From a virus, in IMG/VR virus record IMGVR_UViG_3300009094_000023, positions 1 through 53,156 of that record: DNA of 53,156 bases; one strand, 5' to 3'. The notes under the pieces are model-generated. The model searched no databases. It saw nothing but the letters and a program-made list of their open reading frames with translations, and was not told where the DNA came from. A program made the position numbers and the translations under genes. Positions 1-7,014 of this stretch are shown in pieces (the first letter of the stretch is position 1; each line of letters starts with the position of its first letter).

Positions 1-123
1 TTGAGCCTGGGGGACTCAAGTCTCCTGGGGTGTCCTAGGAGGCTGGGATACGTCGGTGGCCGGTGGTGCTAATTGACACGGGGGGAGGGGGTGGTAGAGA
101 ATAGGAGGATGAGTGGAGTGGCA
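1..123. repeat. Left terminal inverted repeat (123 bp)
   Basis: Identical to the reverse complement of 53034-53156 over all 123 bases; position 124 (g) is the first mismatch. The outer part can fold: TTGAG (1-5) pairs with CTCAA (15-19), and AGTCTCCT (19-26) pairs with AGGAGGCT (37-44) with one G-T pair and a 10-base loop. CCTAGG at 34-39 is a palindrome. The inner part holds a promoter and the start of the first gene. The fold resembles linear-replicon telomeres in general design, but it does not match the archetypal Streptomyces telomere as far as I recall it. Confidence 0.95.
73..102 (+). promoter_or_regulatory. Left-arm early promoter inside the inverted repeat
   Basis: TTGACA at 73-78 is followed by a G-rich spacer (CGGGGGGAGGGGG) and an A/T-rich -10 region, either TAGAGA (95-100, spacer 16) or GAGAAT (97-102, spacer 18). 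With GAGAAT, transcription would start at or next to the ATG at 109, giving a leaderless mRNA, which is common in actinobacteria. AGGAGG (103-108) directly abuts the ATG, too close to work as a normal ribosome binding site for it. Confidence 0.75.
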
Positions 124-573
124 GGATTCGAGGTCCTGGCGATGATGGCGCAGGCCCCCAACGGGCTCTTCGGTGCCGTGAACCAGGCAGAGCAGGAGCT
201 ATGGCACGCCGGTGATGCGACGGAGGAAATGTGTACTAACGTTGACGTGATGAAGCTAGCCTGGTCCCGGCTCAACGAGGACCAGCGCGAGGAGGCGTTC
301 GAAGACCTGCTGCACGGGTACTGGTGTATGCGGCGGCACCTGAGCGAGCGGGTTGAGATGTTCGCCCGCGCCCGGGAAGCCGGTGACTCGTTCCTGGAGC
401 ACGACGACCTGGAGATCATCGAGTATTCGCTCAGCGTGGTCGACGGGGTTCCGCTCCAGGAGATCGACGACCTGGAAGGGATCAACGTCCCGTTGGACGC
501 CTTGGCCCGGCTGGTCAGTGAGGTCAAGTTGCTGCGAGCCCGCGAGGAACTGAGGAAGGGAGAGGGGCTGTGA
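109..573 (+). CDS. Hypothetical early protein, first gene of left arm
   Basis: 154 residues, acidic and helix-rich, with no family I recognise. The first five residues (MSGVA) are encoded inside the inverted repeat and are shared with the first gene of the right arm; after that the two proteins are unrelated. I chose ATG 109 over the in-frame TTG at 73 because that TTG is the promoter -35 box. The stop overlaps the next gene by 4 bp. Probably made first after DNA entry, by position only. Confidence 0.8.
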   Translation: MSGVAGFEVLAMMAQAPNGLFGAVNQAEQELWHAGDATEEMCTNVDVMKLAWSRLNEDQREEAFEDLLHGYWCMRRHLSERVEMFARAREAGDSFLEHDDLEIIEYSLSVVDGVPLQEIDDLEGINVPLDALARLVSEVKLLRAREELRKGEGL

Positions 574-896
574 CCGGCAGCCAGGTATGGAACTGGATGC
601 GGCGGATCGAGGAGTCTTCGCTGCTGTGGGAACTGACGTTCATCTCCGCCGGGGTCGCTGCGGCCTCCCGGTGGCTGGAGTGGCCCGACACCCTGATCCG
701 GGTGGCCCTGGCGGTCGGGGCGGCGGCTTTCATCTGCGACACGATCCTGGCGGTGGCCCGGATCAAGGGGGAGATGGCCCGCGACAAGGAGGCCACCGAG
801 GCGCTGGTGGACGGCTGGTACCGGGTGGCTGAAGGCTACACCGCCGTGTACTACCGCGAGTTCAATCGGGTCTACATCTTCAAGGAGCCATCATGA
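570..896 (+). CDS. Small membrane protein
   Basis: 108 residues starting at GTG. Two hydrophobic stretches (about residues 19-36 and 43-62, the second LIRVALAVGAAAFICDTILA) suggest a two-pass inner-membrane protein; the C-terminal 40 residues are polar with several Tyr. Overlaps its neighbours by 4 bp on both sides, so it is translationally coupled. Role unknown; early membrane proteins in phages often affect host envelope or superinfection, which is only inference here. Confidence 0.75.
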   Translation: MTGSQVWNWMRRIEESSLLWELTFISAGVAAASRWLEWPDTLIRVALAVGAAAFICDTILAVARIKGEMARDKEATEALVDGWYRVAEGYTAVYYREFNRVYIFKEPS

Positions 897-1129
897 GGGA
901 CAGCCTGGTCAGGGTGATCCAGGAACTGGAAGGGGTCGACGATGCCACACGCGTCCAGGCGGCCGGGGTGCTGCAGGACGAGCTGCGCGAGGCCATGGGC
1001 ATGGTTGCGGCCATCCGGTCCGCGGCAGCGAAGGCCGCGGTGGCGGGTCACGGGTTGAGCGAGGCGGCGCGGCTGGCTGACCTGGATCCCGGTCGCCTGC
1101 AGGCCGTGGCGCTGGGGGGCGGCCGGTGA
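893..1129 (+). CDS. Hypothetical helical protein
   Basis: 78 residues, Ala/Glu/Leu-rich and almost entirely predicted helix; ATGAGGGA start overlapping the previous stop (ATGA). The C-terminal part (LSEAARLADLDPGRLQAVAL) reads like a helix-turn-helix with a short turn, so it may bind DNA, but the match is loose. No family recognised. Confidence 0.7.
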   Translation: MRDSLVRVIQELEGVDDATRVQAAGVLQDELREAMGMVAAIRSAAAKAAVAGHGLSEAARLADLDPGRLQAVALGGGR

Positions 1130-1422
1130 GCGAGACCTACTGGTGGGAGCTAGGTGACGACCCAGCCACGCAGGCGGCCATGGAGCAGGAGGGAGCCAGG
1201 ATTCAGGATCTTGTCGGCGACCTGGTGACCCTGGAGGTGCGCGACCACCTCCGGTATCCGCATGATTGCGTGGAGAACTGTTTCAACGGGGATGTGGCCG
1301 ACGCCCTTCTGGACAAGATGCCCGAGCCTCTGGTTCGAGCCTTGGCGCTGCATGCTGTCAGGGGTCTGGCCCGGGCGTACCTGTTCGACCATCCGGAAGA
1401 GATCATCGGGGAGGATGCGTGA
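1126..1422 (+). CDS. PHDC-motif early protein, paralogue of right-arm gene 51926-52228
   Basis: 98 residues. The segment HLRYPHDCVENC followed by MPEPLVRALALHAV matches the right-arm protein (HLLVPHDCQPGC, MPESQVRFLAMEML) in the same order and spacing. Two conserved Cys and one His could bind a metal, but no known fold is recognised. GTG start overlaps the upstream stop by 4 bp. That both arms carry a copy suggests a function needed by the phage or an old exchange between the arms. Confidence 0.75.
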   Translation: MSETYWWELGDDPATQAAMEQEGARIQDLVGDLVTLEVRDHLRYPHDCVENCFNGDVADALLDKMPEPLVRALALHAVRGLARAYLFDHPEEIIGEDA

Positions 1423-1682
1423 GGATACCTCAGGATCCGGTCATCGACGTGGTCCAGTTGCTCGACGATGTTGCGAGGCACCGCCGGTCCAGGCAGCACC
1501 GGCTGCGGTCGACCCGGGTGATCTCCCTGCAGACCGGGATCCCGCTGGCCACGGTGCAGTTGCATCTGAGGTCCGCGGACCAGCGTCCCGCGATGATCAC
1601 CGCGGACCATGCGTTCCGCTGGATGCTGTGGATGGGCAGGTACGACATCCGGGACTACCTGATCGAGGAGAACCTGCGGTGA
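1419..1682 (+). CDS. Small putative DNA-binding protein
   Basis: 87 residues from GTG 1419, which overlaps the previous gene by 4 bp. Arg/His-rich segment (residues about 20-30) precedes a helix-turn-helix-like stretch (VISLQTGIPLATVQLHLRSA), then an aromatic C terminus. Likely nucleic-acid binding; family not identified. Confidence 0.65.
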   Translation: MRIPQDPVIDVVQLLDDVARHRRSRQHRLRSTRVISLQTGIPLATVQLHLRSADQRPAMITADHAFRWMLWMGRYDIRDYLIEENLR

Positions 1683-1933
1683 CCGCGTACCACATCGACT
1701 GGGATCTGCTGCGCCTGCTGCTGCTGACCCGGATGGGCGAGGAGGGCGAGAACGTCTACTCCTTGTCCAAGCGGATCGGGATCCACCGGGACTCGATGGG
1801 CGGGTTCCTGTCGGGACGCTACACGCACCTGGATGCCCGCAACCTGGTGCATGTACTGACATATCTGAGCATTTACGATTGGCGTGAGGTGACGAAGGAA
1901 TATGAAGGAACCGACGAGTATCGAATTGGATAA
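1679..1933 (+). CDS. Small HTH (Cro/C1-like) protein
   Basis: 84 residues from GTG 1679. Residues about 26-62 (YSLSKRIGIHRDSMGGFLSG, then DARNLVHVLTYL) follow the usual order of an XRE-type helix-turn-helix: helix 2, turn with Gly, recognition helix, supporting helix. Probably a small regulator of early genes. Overlaps the upstream gene by 4 bp and the downstream one by 32 bp. Confidence 0.65.
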   Translation: MTAYHIDWDLLRLLLLTRMGEEGENVYSLSKRIGIHRDSMGGFLSGRYTHLDARNLVHVLTYLSIYDWREVTKEYEGTDEYRIG

Positions 1934-2093
1934 GGCGATCGTCCACGTGGTCAACAATCCAGATTTCACGCTGGAGATCATCGGCAGCCACGGCGCGAAA
2001 GCGTTGCTGGTGTCACCGGTCCTCATCCAGCGGTTGAGGGACCTTGGCATCCTCACCGTCACCAACCGGAAACCGTGGGACGGTGAGCCGTGA
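1902..2093 (+). CDS. Hypothetical protein
   Basis: 63 residues, ATG start with a purine-rich site upstream (GACGAAGGAAT). Alternating hydrophobic pattern suggests a small alpha/beta fold. It overlaps the preceding HTH gene by 32 bp in another frame, an unusually long overlap for this operon, and the next gene by 4 bp. Not recognised. Confidence 0.6.
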   Translation: MKEPTSIELDKAIVHVVNNPDFTLEIIGSHGAKALLVSPVLIQRLRDLGILTVTNRKPWDGEP

Positions 2094-2278
2094 CCGGCGA
2101 CTGGGGTCCACTCAACGGCGCCCTGCGGGAGCCGACGCAGCCGCTGTTCCAATTGGCCAAGGACCGCAGCGAGCCGCGGTCAACCCTACGGTCCCTGCTG
2201 GGATGCGCCACGGTGATCGCGGCCCTGGGGCTCGCGGCAGCGACCATCATCCTGGCGGTGGGGGTGGCGGTGAGGTGA
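2090..2278 (+). CDS. Single-pass membrane protein
   Basis: 62 residues from GTG 2090. One strong C-terminal membrane span (about residues 36-60, LLGCATVIAALGLAAATIIL) ends two residues before the C terminus, so this is tail-anchored with a charged N-terminal domain inside the cell. Function unknown. Confidence 0.65.
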   Translation: MTGDWGPLNGALREPTQPLFQLAKDRSEPRSTLRSLLGCATVIAALGLAAATIILAVGVAVR

Positions 2279-2532
2279 ACGGGGATCGAATGATGACGGA
2301 GGCGGATGTGATCCGCGGGGAACCGCTCCGGGAGCAGCGGTACTGGCTGGGGGTGTCTGGGCAACCGATGTCCCTGGTCACCCGGGAGGAATATATCCGG
2401 GCGGAACGGGCCGCCGGGTTCCGGAGCAAGTTCGGCCCCGACGAACCGGCAACCGCCGGGTTTTCTGCGGGGGCCATTTGCGGTCGCAAGGAGTTCTGGG
2501 CCCCGGAGCTGAAAAGGTGGGTGCAGGGATGA
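2275..2532 (+). CDS. Hypothetical protein
   Basis: 85 residues if it starts at GTG 2275, which shares GTGA with the upstream stop; an ATG pair at 2291-2296 is the alternative start. Charged N terminus, Trp/Tyr-rich middle and a short C-terminal Lys/Trp segment. No family recognised. Confidence 0.6.
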   Translation: MNGDRMMTEADVIRGEPLREQRYWLGVSGQPMSLVTREEYIRAERAAGFRSKFGPDEPATAGFSAGAICGRKEFWAPELKRWVQG

Positions 2533-2720
2533 AATGGGATCCAGGTGTCGCTGCCGATGGCGAGAAACGTGAGATCAGGGTGGAAATAGGCGGGAACCGC
2601 GCCACGTATGGCTTCACCCTGGATTACGACACGGCGCATGAACTTCGGGACATGATCACCGACGCCTTGGAACACATCGAGGGCTGTGACCGTCGGAAGA
2701 ATCCCCCGGAGTTGCCATGA
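2529..2720 (+). CDS. Hypothetical protein
   Basis: 63 residues from ATG 2529, overlapping the previous stop by 4 bp. Reads as a beta-hairpin (REIRVEIGGNRATYGFTL) followed by a helix ending ALEHIEG. Not recognised; small and acidic like many early phage proteins. Confidence 0.6.
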   Translation: MKWDPGVAADGEKREIRVEIGGNRATYGFTLDYDTAHELRDMITDALEHIEGCDRRKNPPELP

Positions 2721-3103
2721 GGGTCGTCGTCACCAGCTATCGGCACTGGGCGCACCCGCGGGTCGTGTGGAACCGGATGCAGCGGTTGCAGGACTACTGC
2801 GCCATGCAGCGCACCGGCCTGGAAGTGGGGGTCGGGGACTGCCCCACCGGGGGGGACCTCTTCGTTCGCGACTGGGCGGTCACGGCTCCGGTACTGCTGC
2901 GGGTCTTCTATGCCGACTGGGCGACCCAGGGCCTTGCCGCCGGTCCCATCCGGAACAAGAACATGATCGACACGATGCTGCGGGAAGGCGGCCTCGACCA
3001 GGTCATCGCGTTCATGGACCCCGCATCCAAAGGCGCCAGGCAGTGCGCCGAGTACGCCGAGTCCCTGGGGATACCGGTGGACAGGATCTGGCCGAACTCA
3101 TGA
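2717..3103 (+). CDS. SLOG-type nucleotide-binding protein (DUF2493/YspA-like)
   Basis: 128 residues. The order MRVVVTSYRHW, then GVGDCPTGGDLFVRDW, then GPIRNKNMID and the late VIAFMDP fits the Rossmann-like SLOG fold: an N-terminal strand ending in a Ser/Arg loop, a Gly-rich ligand loop with GGDL, and the RN..M motif. SLOG proteins bind nucleotides or ADP-ribose-like ligands and occur in phages and in defence systems; the ligand cannot be told here. ATG overlaps the upstream stop by 4 bp. Confidence 0.75.
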   Translation: MRVVVTSYRHWAHPRVVWNRMQRLQDYCAMQRTGLEVGVGDCPTGGDLFVRDWAVTAPVLLRVFYADWATQGLAAGPIRNKNMIDTMLREGGLDQVIAFMDPASKGARQCAEYAESLGIPVDRIWPNS

Positions 3104-3122
3104 TCCCGAAAGGATACGAGTC

Positions 3123-3413
3123 ATGACGAAGATCGAACGCCTGCCCTGTCGGCAGGAGCTGAACTTCCACTATGACGAAGAACAGGGCACCCTCATCTAT
3201 CCCGGGGGGCATCACGATATCCTCCAGGTCATGGCCGTGGGCACCGACGGCGCCGTCCACACCACCCAGGCGGCTCTGGTCGCCGGGCTCCTCGACAAGG
3301 ATGAGCGCCACCTGGAGACCGTCTACTCCCGGCTGGAGGCGCACCTGGAGGCCAGGATGCGGGGTGCGGGGGTGTGGGATGCCGGGGAGGCCGACGAGGC
3401 CCAGGGCACCTAA
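3123..3413 (+). CDS. Hypothetical protein
   Basis: 96 residues, ATG preceded by GAAAGGATACGAGTC (ribosome site AAAGGA). Two parts: an N-terminal beta-like half with GGHHDILQV and a C-terminal helix (DKDERHLETVYSRLEAHLEA). Role unknown. It is separated from the SLOG gene by a 19-base gap, the first real gap in this operon. Confidence 0.65.
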   Translation: MTKIERLPCRQELNFHYDEEQGTLIYPGGHHDILQVMAVGTDGAVHTTQAALVAGLLDKDERHLETVYSRLEAHLEARMRGAGVWDAGEADEAQGT

Positions 3414-3582
3414 GTGTGGTTGCGGGAAGCGGAAGTTCGCGACCCAGGACAAGGCCATCACTCAGGTGCTGTGGCGTCAGACGAACCGCGGGGCACCTGC
3501 CCTCAACATCTACGATTGCCCTGAGGGCGGCGGCTTCCACATCTCGTCCAGGGTGAACGTGAAAGGCAAGAAGGCCAAGTAG
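3379..3582 (+). CDS. Small zinc-ribbon protein
   Basis: 67 residues from ATG 3379 in a frame overlapping the end of the previous gene by 35 bp. Contains CGCGKRKFAT and, 27 residues later, YDCPEGGGFHISS, the pattern of the small phage zinc-ribbon proteins that read C-x-CGK...Y-x-CP...G-x-H. Only three Cys plus one His are visible as ligands. Last gene before an internal promoter. Confidence 0.6.
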   Translation: MPGRPTRPRAPKCGCGKRKFATQDKAITQVLWRQTNRGAPALNIYDCPEGGGFHISSRVNVKGKKAK

Positions 3583-3590
3583 ATGCCTAG

Positions 3591-3619
3591 TTGACACGAC
3601 CCCCTCCCCTAGCTACTAT
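3591..3619 (+). promoter_or_regulatory. Internal early promoter
   Basis: TTGACA (3591-3596), a 17-base C-rich spacer (CGACCCCCTCCCCTAGC), and TACTAT (3614-3619): near-consensus for the vegetative sigma factor. The 5' leader includes CTAG repeated around GCCGAAGTAA, then an AGGGGAGG ribosome site before ATG 3655. The spacer is the C-rich counterpart of the G-rich spacer in the terminal promoters. Confidence 0.8.
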
Positions 3620-3654
3620 TTGGCCACTAGCCGAAGTAACTAGGGGAGGCTCAT

Positions 3655-3894
3655 ATGGAACCTGCCATCCGGTTCGCTGCCAGTCAAGCCCAGGCAGCCC
3701 GGGGCACCGTCGTCAGAGGGTTGGGGGCCGTGGCGGAGGAGATCGCCAAGCTGCAGCACTTCCTGCAGGAGCCTGGATTCCTTGACCCGGAACAGGTGGA
3801 CTACGACCTCACCGGCATCGTCGCGGATCTGCAGACCATTCAGCGCCAGGCTCTGCGCTGGCGACTCATGGACCTGGTGACCAATGCTCGATGA
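3655..3894 (+). CDS. Hypothetical helical protein
   Basis: 79 residues, first gene of the internal early transcript. Mostly amphipathic helices (AEEIAKLQHFLQEP and GIVADLQTIQRQALRW), likely an oligomerising protein. Strong ribosome site GGGGAGG 8 bases before ATG. No family recognised. Confidence 0.75.
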   Translation: MEPAIRFAASQAQAARGTVVRGLGAVAEEIAKLQHFLQEPGFLDPEQVDYDLTGIVADLQTIQRQALRWRLMDLVTNAR

Positions 3895-4165
3895 CCAGAC
3901 CCGGGCCGAATGCATCCGGCTCGAAGCCATGGCCCGCCGCAACGGCTGGGACCTGTGGGAGACCCTGGAGCGTGGCGGGATCGTTTTGTCCTTGGATCGA
4001 CGGGCGATGGTGGAACGCGGCACTGTGGCCGCCCTGCTGGTGCAACTGGAAGACATCCCCCACACGGCTTTCCCGGAGCTGGTGAAAGGAAACCAGACGG
4101 TGACCGGCGCCGTGAACGGGGTCGTCAAGTTCATCGAACTGTTCGCGAAGGGACTGGAGTCGTGA
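3884..4165 (+). CDS. Hypothetical protein
   Basis: 93 residues, ATG overlapping the upstream gene by 11 bp. Helical, with a short motif RNGWDLWETLERGG and a C-terminal amphipathic helix (VNGVVKFIELFAK). Not recognised. Confidence 0.7.
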   Translation: MLDDQTRAECIRLEAMARRNGWDLWETLERGGIVLSLDRRAMVERGTVAALLVQLEDIPHTAFPELVKGNQTVTGAVNGVVKFIELFAKGLES

Positions 4166-4359
4166 CCGACCTGTGCCCGCGGGAGATCGACGTCTTGAGA
4201 CTGATAGCCGAAGGATACGACAACCGCAGGATCGCCGAGACTCTGCACATCAGCATTCACACGGTGAAAGGCTACCGGATTACGGCCAAGCAGAAGATGG
4301 GGGCCCTCAACTGTTACCACCTGGTGACCTTGGGTTTCCGGTCGGGGGTGCTGGCGTGA
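4162..4359 (+). CDS. Stand-alone LuxR/GerE-type HTH protein
   Basis: 65 residues from GTG 4162 (GTGA overlap). Residues 4-52 follow the LuxR DNA-binding domain closely: PREIDVLRLIAEGYDNRRIA, then ETLHISIHTVKGY and KMGALN. No receiver or autoinducer domain is present, so it is just the DNA-binding module, as in small actinobacterial developmental regulators such as WhiE/GerE-type proteins. Probably acts on phage or host promoters. Confidence 0.8.
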   Translation: MTDLCPREIDVLRLIAEGYDNRRIAETLHISIHTVKGYRITAKQKMGALNCYHLVTLGFRSGVLA

Positions 4360-4604
4360 GGCGCCTGTCGCTGGCCCGGGACCGGGAACTGCGGCACGTG
4401 GCCGCCGGTCACGTGGCCTGGCGGTGGAGCTGGCTGCGCAATTGCTGGTATTCCTGGTGCCGGGTGTGCTCCCGGGACGTCAGTAAGCAGATCGACTGGC
4501 TCATCGGAGTCGACTACGTCCAGGCATGTGGCGGCCCTGTTGCTCCCGTTAATGTCCAGCCCGCGGGGCTGGTAGATCGCTACTTGGAAAGGTATCCACG
4601 ATGA
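4356..4604 (+). CDS. Hypothetical basic protein
   Basis: 82 residues from GTG 4356. Arg/Trp-rich (AWRWSWLRNCWYSWCRVC), with three Cys in the first half; strongly basic N terminus. May bind nucleic acid or metal, but no family is recognised. Overlaps both neighbours by 4 bp. Confidence 0.6.
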   Translation: MRRLSLARDRELRHVAAGHVAWRWSWLRNCWYSWCRVCSRDVSKQIDWLIGVDYVQACGGPVAPVNVQPAGLVDRYLERYPR

Positions 4605-4822
4605 AGAAGTTCCTTCTGCTCCTGGCGGACCTGCCGACACCGCAGTTCCCAGACCGGTGGTTCAGGTACGCCGACCACTACTTCCGTAGGGGCCGTCACC
4701 ATGACCGGCCGGGATCGGTCAGCGGGTACGCCCTGAGGGCCCAGTTGAAGGTGACGCTGGATCACTGGTACGAGGTATATGCGACCCAGGGCATCGAGGC
4801 GGCTATTGCCCTAAACTGTTAG
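4601..4822 (+). CDS. Hypothetical protein
   Basis: 73 residues, ATG with ribosome site AAAGG upstream. His/Arg/Tyr-rich middle (FRYADHYFRRGRHHDRPG) and a C-terminal helix. The N-terminal MKKFLLLLADLP looks like a signal sequence but is too short and lacks a cleavage site. Unknown role. Confidence 0.65.
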   Translation: MKKFLLLLADLPTPQFPDRWFRYADHYFRRGRHHDRPGSVSGYALRAQLKVTLDHWYEVYATQGIEAAIALNC

Positions 4823-4823
4823 G

Positions 4824-5075
4824 GTGAAGCGCCCGGAGAGCCCCAATGATCTTGTTTGTGACACTTGTCCAGCTCGCTACCCGGATGTCGGGGACATCAC
4901 GACCGCCAGGGCCCGAGCGCGGGGATGGCACGTCTACCGCGGGCTCTCGATGACCGGGGCGCCCATCAGCAAGACCCTGTGTGAGCAGTGCGTGGACCGA
5001 GGTAAGCCGATGCGTCCCCGCAGTACCGCGGTGATGGTGGATCAGATGGAACTGTTCGAAAAGGAAGATCGATGA
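4824..5075 (+). CDS. Small zinc-finger-like protein
   Basis: 83 residues from GTG 4824. CDTC near residue 12 and CEQC near residue 54 form a likely Cys4 zinc site separated by a basic/aromatic strand (RARGWHVYRGLS). Small four-Cys proteins like this are common in actinophage early regions; function unknown. Confidence 0.65.
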   Translation: MKRPESPNDLVCDTCPARYPDVGDITTARARARGWHVYRGLSMTGAPISKTLCEQCVDRGKPMRPRSTAVMVDQMELFEKEDR

Positions 5076-5461
5076 CTCATACCGCTACGGCAACGAAGCC
5101 CCCGGCCGATCTCACCGTCATCCGGGAGAAGATCGACAACTACCGCAACGCGCGGGAGCGGGTCCGGGAGTACCGGCGCAACCTCAAGGAATGGGAGGAC
5201 TACGTCAAGCGCCTGGAGCGGGAGATCGCCCTGGCTATGGGAGGCTCGGCTCTGGGCACCATCGACGGCCGGGACGCGGTCACCTACGAGCCCCGTGACC
5301 AGTTCGCCCACGCCCAGTTCCTGAAGGACCACCCGGACCTGGCGATGGCGTACATGGTTCCCGCGGAGCCGACCCTGGAGCTGGACTGGCGGACCCTGGT
5401 GGCCCGGGAGCCCGGGGTCGCCGGTCCCTACCAGACCAAGATCATGAAAGTGGTCGGCTGA
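5072..5461 (+). CDS. Coiled-coil early protein
   Basis: 129 residues. Residues about 15-55 form a charged coiled coil (REKIDNYRNARERVREYRRN), followed by a compact beta part with TIDGRDAVTYEP and FLKDHPDLAMAYMVP. The C-terminal half resembles proteins found beside phage nucleases, and here it directly precedes a PD-(D/E)XK nuclease with a 1-bp overlap, so a joint role in DNA processing is plausible but unproven. Confidence 0.65.
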   Translation: MTHTATATKPPADLTVIREKIDNYRNARERVREYRRNLKEWEDYVKRLEREIALAMGGSALGTIDGRDAVTYEPRDQFAHAQFLKDHPDLAMAYMVPAEPTLELDWRTLVAREPGVAGPYQTKIMKVVG

Positions 5462-6027
5462 TGGTCAACAAGTCCGGAAGGATCGGCGCAGAAGCCGAAA
5501 CCTGGGTCGTGGAGTACATGAGCAAACGCGGATGGCCCAACGCCGATAGGCGCAAGACCAACGGAGCCAAGGACCGCGGCGACGTCAACTCGGGGCAGTC
5601 GAAACTCGTGGTCGAGGTCAAAGCTGACAAGGGGCTCAACTACTCCGAGTTCCTGCGGCAGACCGAGAAGGAACGGGTCGAAGCCGGAGCCGCCGTGGGC
5701 GTCTGCGTCGTCAAGCCACCCGGAGTGGGTAAAAGGACCATGCACCGGTGGTGGATGCTGATGGCCAGCGGAACCTACGACGCCCTGAGGATGATGGCCG
5801 GTCCGGAGAACTTCGCGGCCTGGTTCGACGACGGGAGCACCCTGCCGGGCCGGGCCTTCCATCCAGGCAGATGCCTGGCCCATGCCGCCGAAGGGCTGCA
5901 GTCGTTCCCCGGCACCATGCTGAAACCAGGCGCCAGCAAAATCTTCAGGACCGGCTGGGACGGGCGGTTCCTGTACCTGCCGGACGGCCTGGAACTGCTC
6001 CGGCTGGCCGGATTGGCGGTGGACTGA
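5461..6027 (+). CDS. PD-(D/E)XK-fold nuclease (Holliday-junction-resolvase-like)
   Basis: 188 residues. The N-terminal half carries the restriction-like catalytic set: helix with Glu (GAEAETWVVEYM, residues 9-20), Asp41 in DRGDVN, and Glu52-x-Lys54 in LVVEVKA. Such phage proteins usually act as resolvases or structure-specific endonucleases in replication and packaging. The C-terminal 100 residues (rich in Trp, Gly, Pro) are not recognised. TGATG-type junction with the next gene. Confidence 0.75.
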   Translation: MVNKSGRIGAEAETWVVEYMSKRGWPNADRRKTNGAKDRGDVNSGQSKLVVEVKADKGLNYSEFLRQTEKERVEAGAAVGVCVVKPPGVGKRTMHRWWMLMASGTYDALRMMAGPENFAAWFDDGSTLPGRAFHPGRCLAHAAEGLQSFPGTMLKPGASKIFRTGWDGRFLYLPDGLELLRLAGLAVD

Positions 6028-6233
6028 TGATCCCCAGGGACGACAACGGCAACGTCAGCATCGCGATCAGGGCGGGGACCATCGAGGCACTGCTGGACCA
6101 CATCAAGCAGCGCGGCGTCCAGGCCCACGGGCACCACTCGCACTGGAACGAAGGTGCCGGGGACTTCAAGGAGTGCATCCGCGAAGACTGCCGGGAGGTC
6201 CGGGGACTGCTGGAGCCGTGGGAATGGCTGTGA
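6027..6233 (+). CDS. Hypothetical His-rich protein
   Basis: 68 residues; TGATG overlap with the nuclease stop. Contains HGHHSHW and two Cys near the C terminus (CIREDCREV), a possible metal site. Not recognised. Confidence 0.6.
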   Translation: MIPRDDNGNVSIAIRAGTIEALLDHIKQRGVQAHGHHSHWNEGAGDFKECIREDCREVRGLLEPWEWL

Positions 6234-6505
6234 CCCCCGACGATCCCGCTTTCACGGACCGGCGGTTCCATGTGCTGCTGGCCGCCAAGACCCCCGGCAA
6301 GGTGTGGCGCAGGCGTGGGGAGGACTACCTCCTCACGTCGGCCGGGACGATAGAGACCGTCACCGGTGTGACCCGGTGGCTGCAGGACAGCCAGTTACTC
6401 AAAGAGGGCCCGGCCCGGGCTCTCGGGGGCCGCATGCTGGTCCCCACGGTTGATGGAGGGACGCTGCTGCGGCAGCGTTTGCATCTGATGGAGGAGAAGA
6501 AGTGA
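6224..6505 (+). CDS. Hypothetical protein
   Basis: 93 residues from ATG 6224 (10-bp overlap with the previous gene). Basic strand VWRRRGEDYLLTSAGTIETV suggests a small beta barrel. A GTG two codons further on is an alternative start. Function unknown. Confidence 0.6.
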   Translation: MAVTPDDPAFTDRRFHVLLAAKTPGKVWRRRGEDYLLTSAGTIETVTGVTRWLQDSQLLKEGPARALGGRMLVPTVDGGTLLRQRLHLMEEKK

Positions 6506-7014
6506 ACGAAATGAACGATGCTGAGCGCCTGGCGGCGAAGTTCGCCCAGGTCGACGGGGTCGACGTGGTGGACCTCAAGCCCGCCCGTTCCCCGCTGTCC
6601 GAGACCCCGAACGTGGGTGGCGCGGAGGTCGTCTTCAAGAAGGCCGTCGTACTGCAACTGGCCGACGGCAGCGTCCGGTACGGGTGCACCTGGGAGGACT
6701 GCACCTTCACGGGCGAGAGCAGCGGGGCGATCATCAGCGGCCACTGGAAAGTCCACGAGATCACCCCCGACCTGCGGCGCGTACCGTTCAAGGACTGGAC
6801 CCTGGAGCAGATCCTGGGCCGCCTGATGGACGCCGACGCCGACATCAATGCGCTGATGGCTCAGCGGGACCGGATCCTGCTCCGGCGCAACAACACCGAC
6901 AAGATGGACGCCCTGAAGGCGGAGAACAAGGAGCTGAGGGCCAAGGTCGACTCGTATGAGCGGGCCCTGAAGACCCTCGGCAAGCTCATCCCGTCCGTCA
7001 ACCCCGGAGACTGA
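6502..7014 (+). CDS. C2H2-like and coiled-coil protein, last left-arm gene
   Basis: 170 residues. Middle segment YGCTWEDCTFTGESSGAIIS, followed by GHWKVHE, has the Cys-x4-Cys...His-x3-His pattern of a zinc finger; the C terminus is a coiled coil (MDALKAENKELRAKVDSYER). Its last 17 bp overlap the end of the convergent late gene at 6998. Probably a DNA-binding oligomer. Confidence 0.75.
   Translation: MNEMNDAERLAAKFAQVDGVDVVDLKPARSPLSETPNVGGAEVVFKKAVVLQLADGSVRYGCTWEDCTFTGESSGAIISGHWKVHEITPDLRRVPFKDWTLEQILGRLMDADADINALMAQRDRILLRRNNTDKMDALKAENKELRAKVDSYERALKTLGKLIPSVNPGD

Noticed and set aside
73-108. In-frame TTG start at 73 for the first gene
   Set aside because: TTG at 73 is part of the promoter -35 box; transcripts starting after the -10 box cannot contain it.
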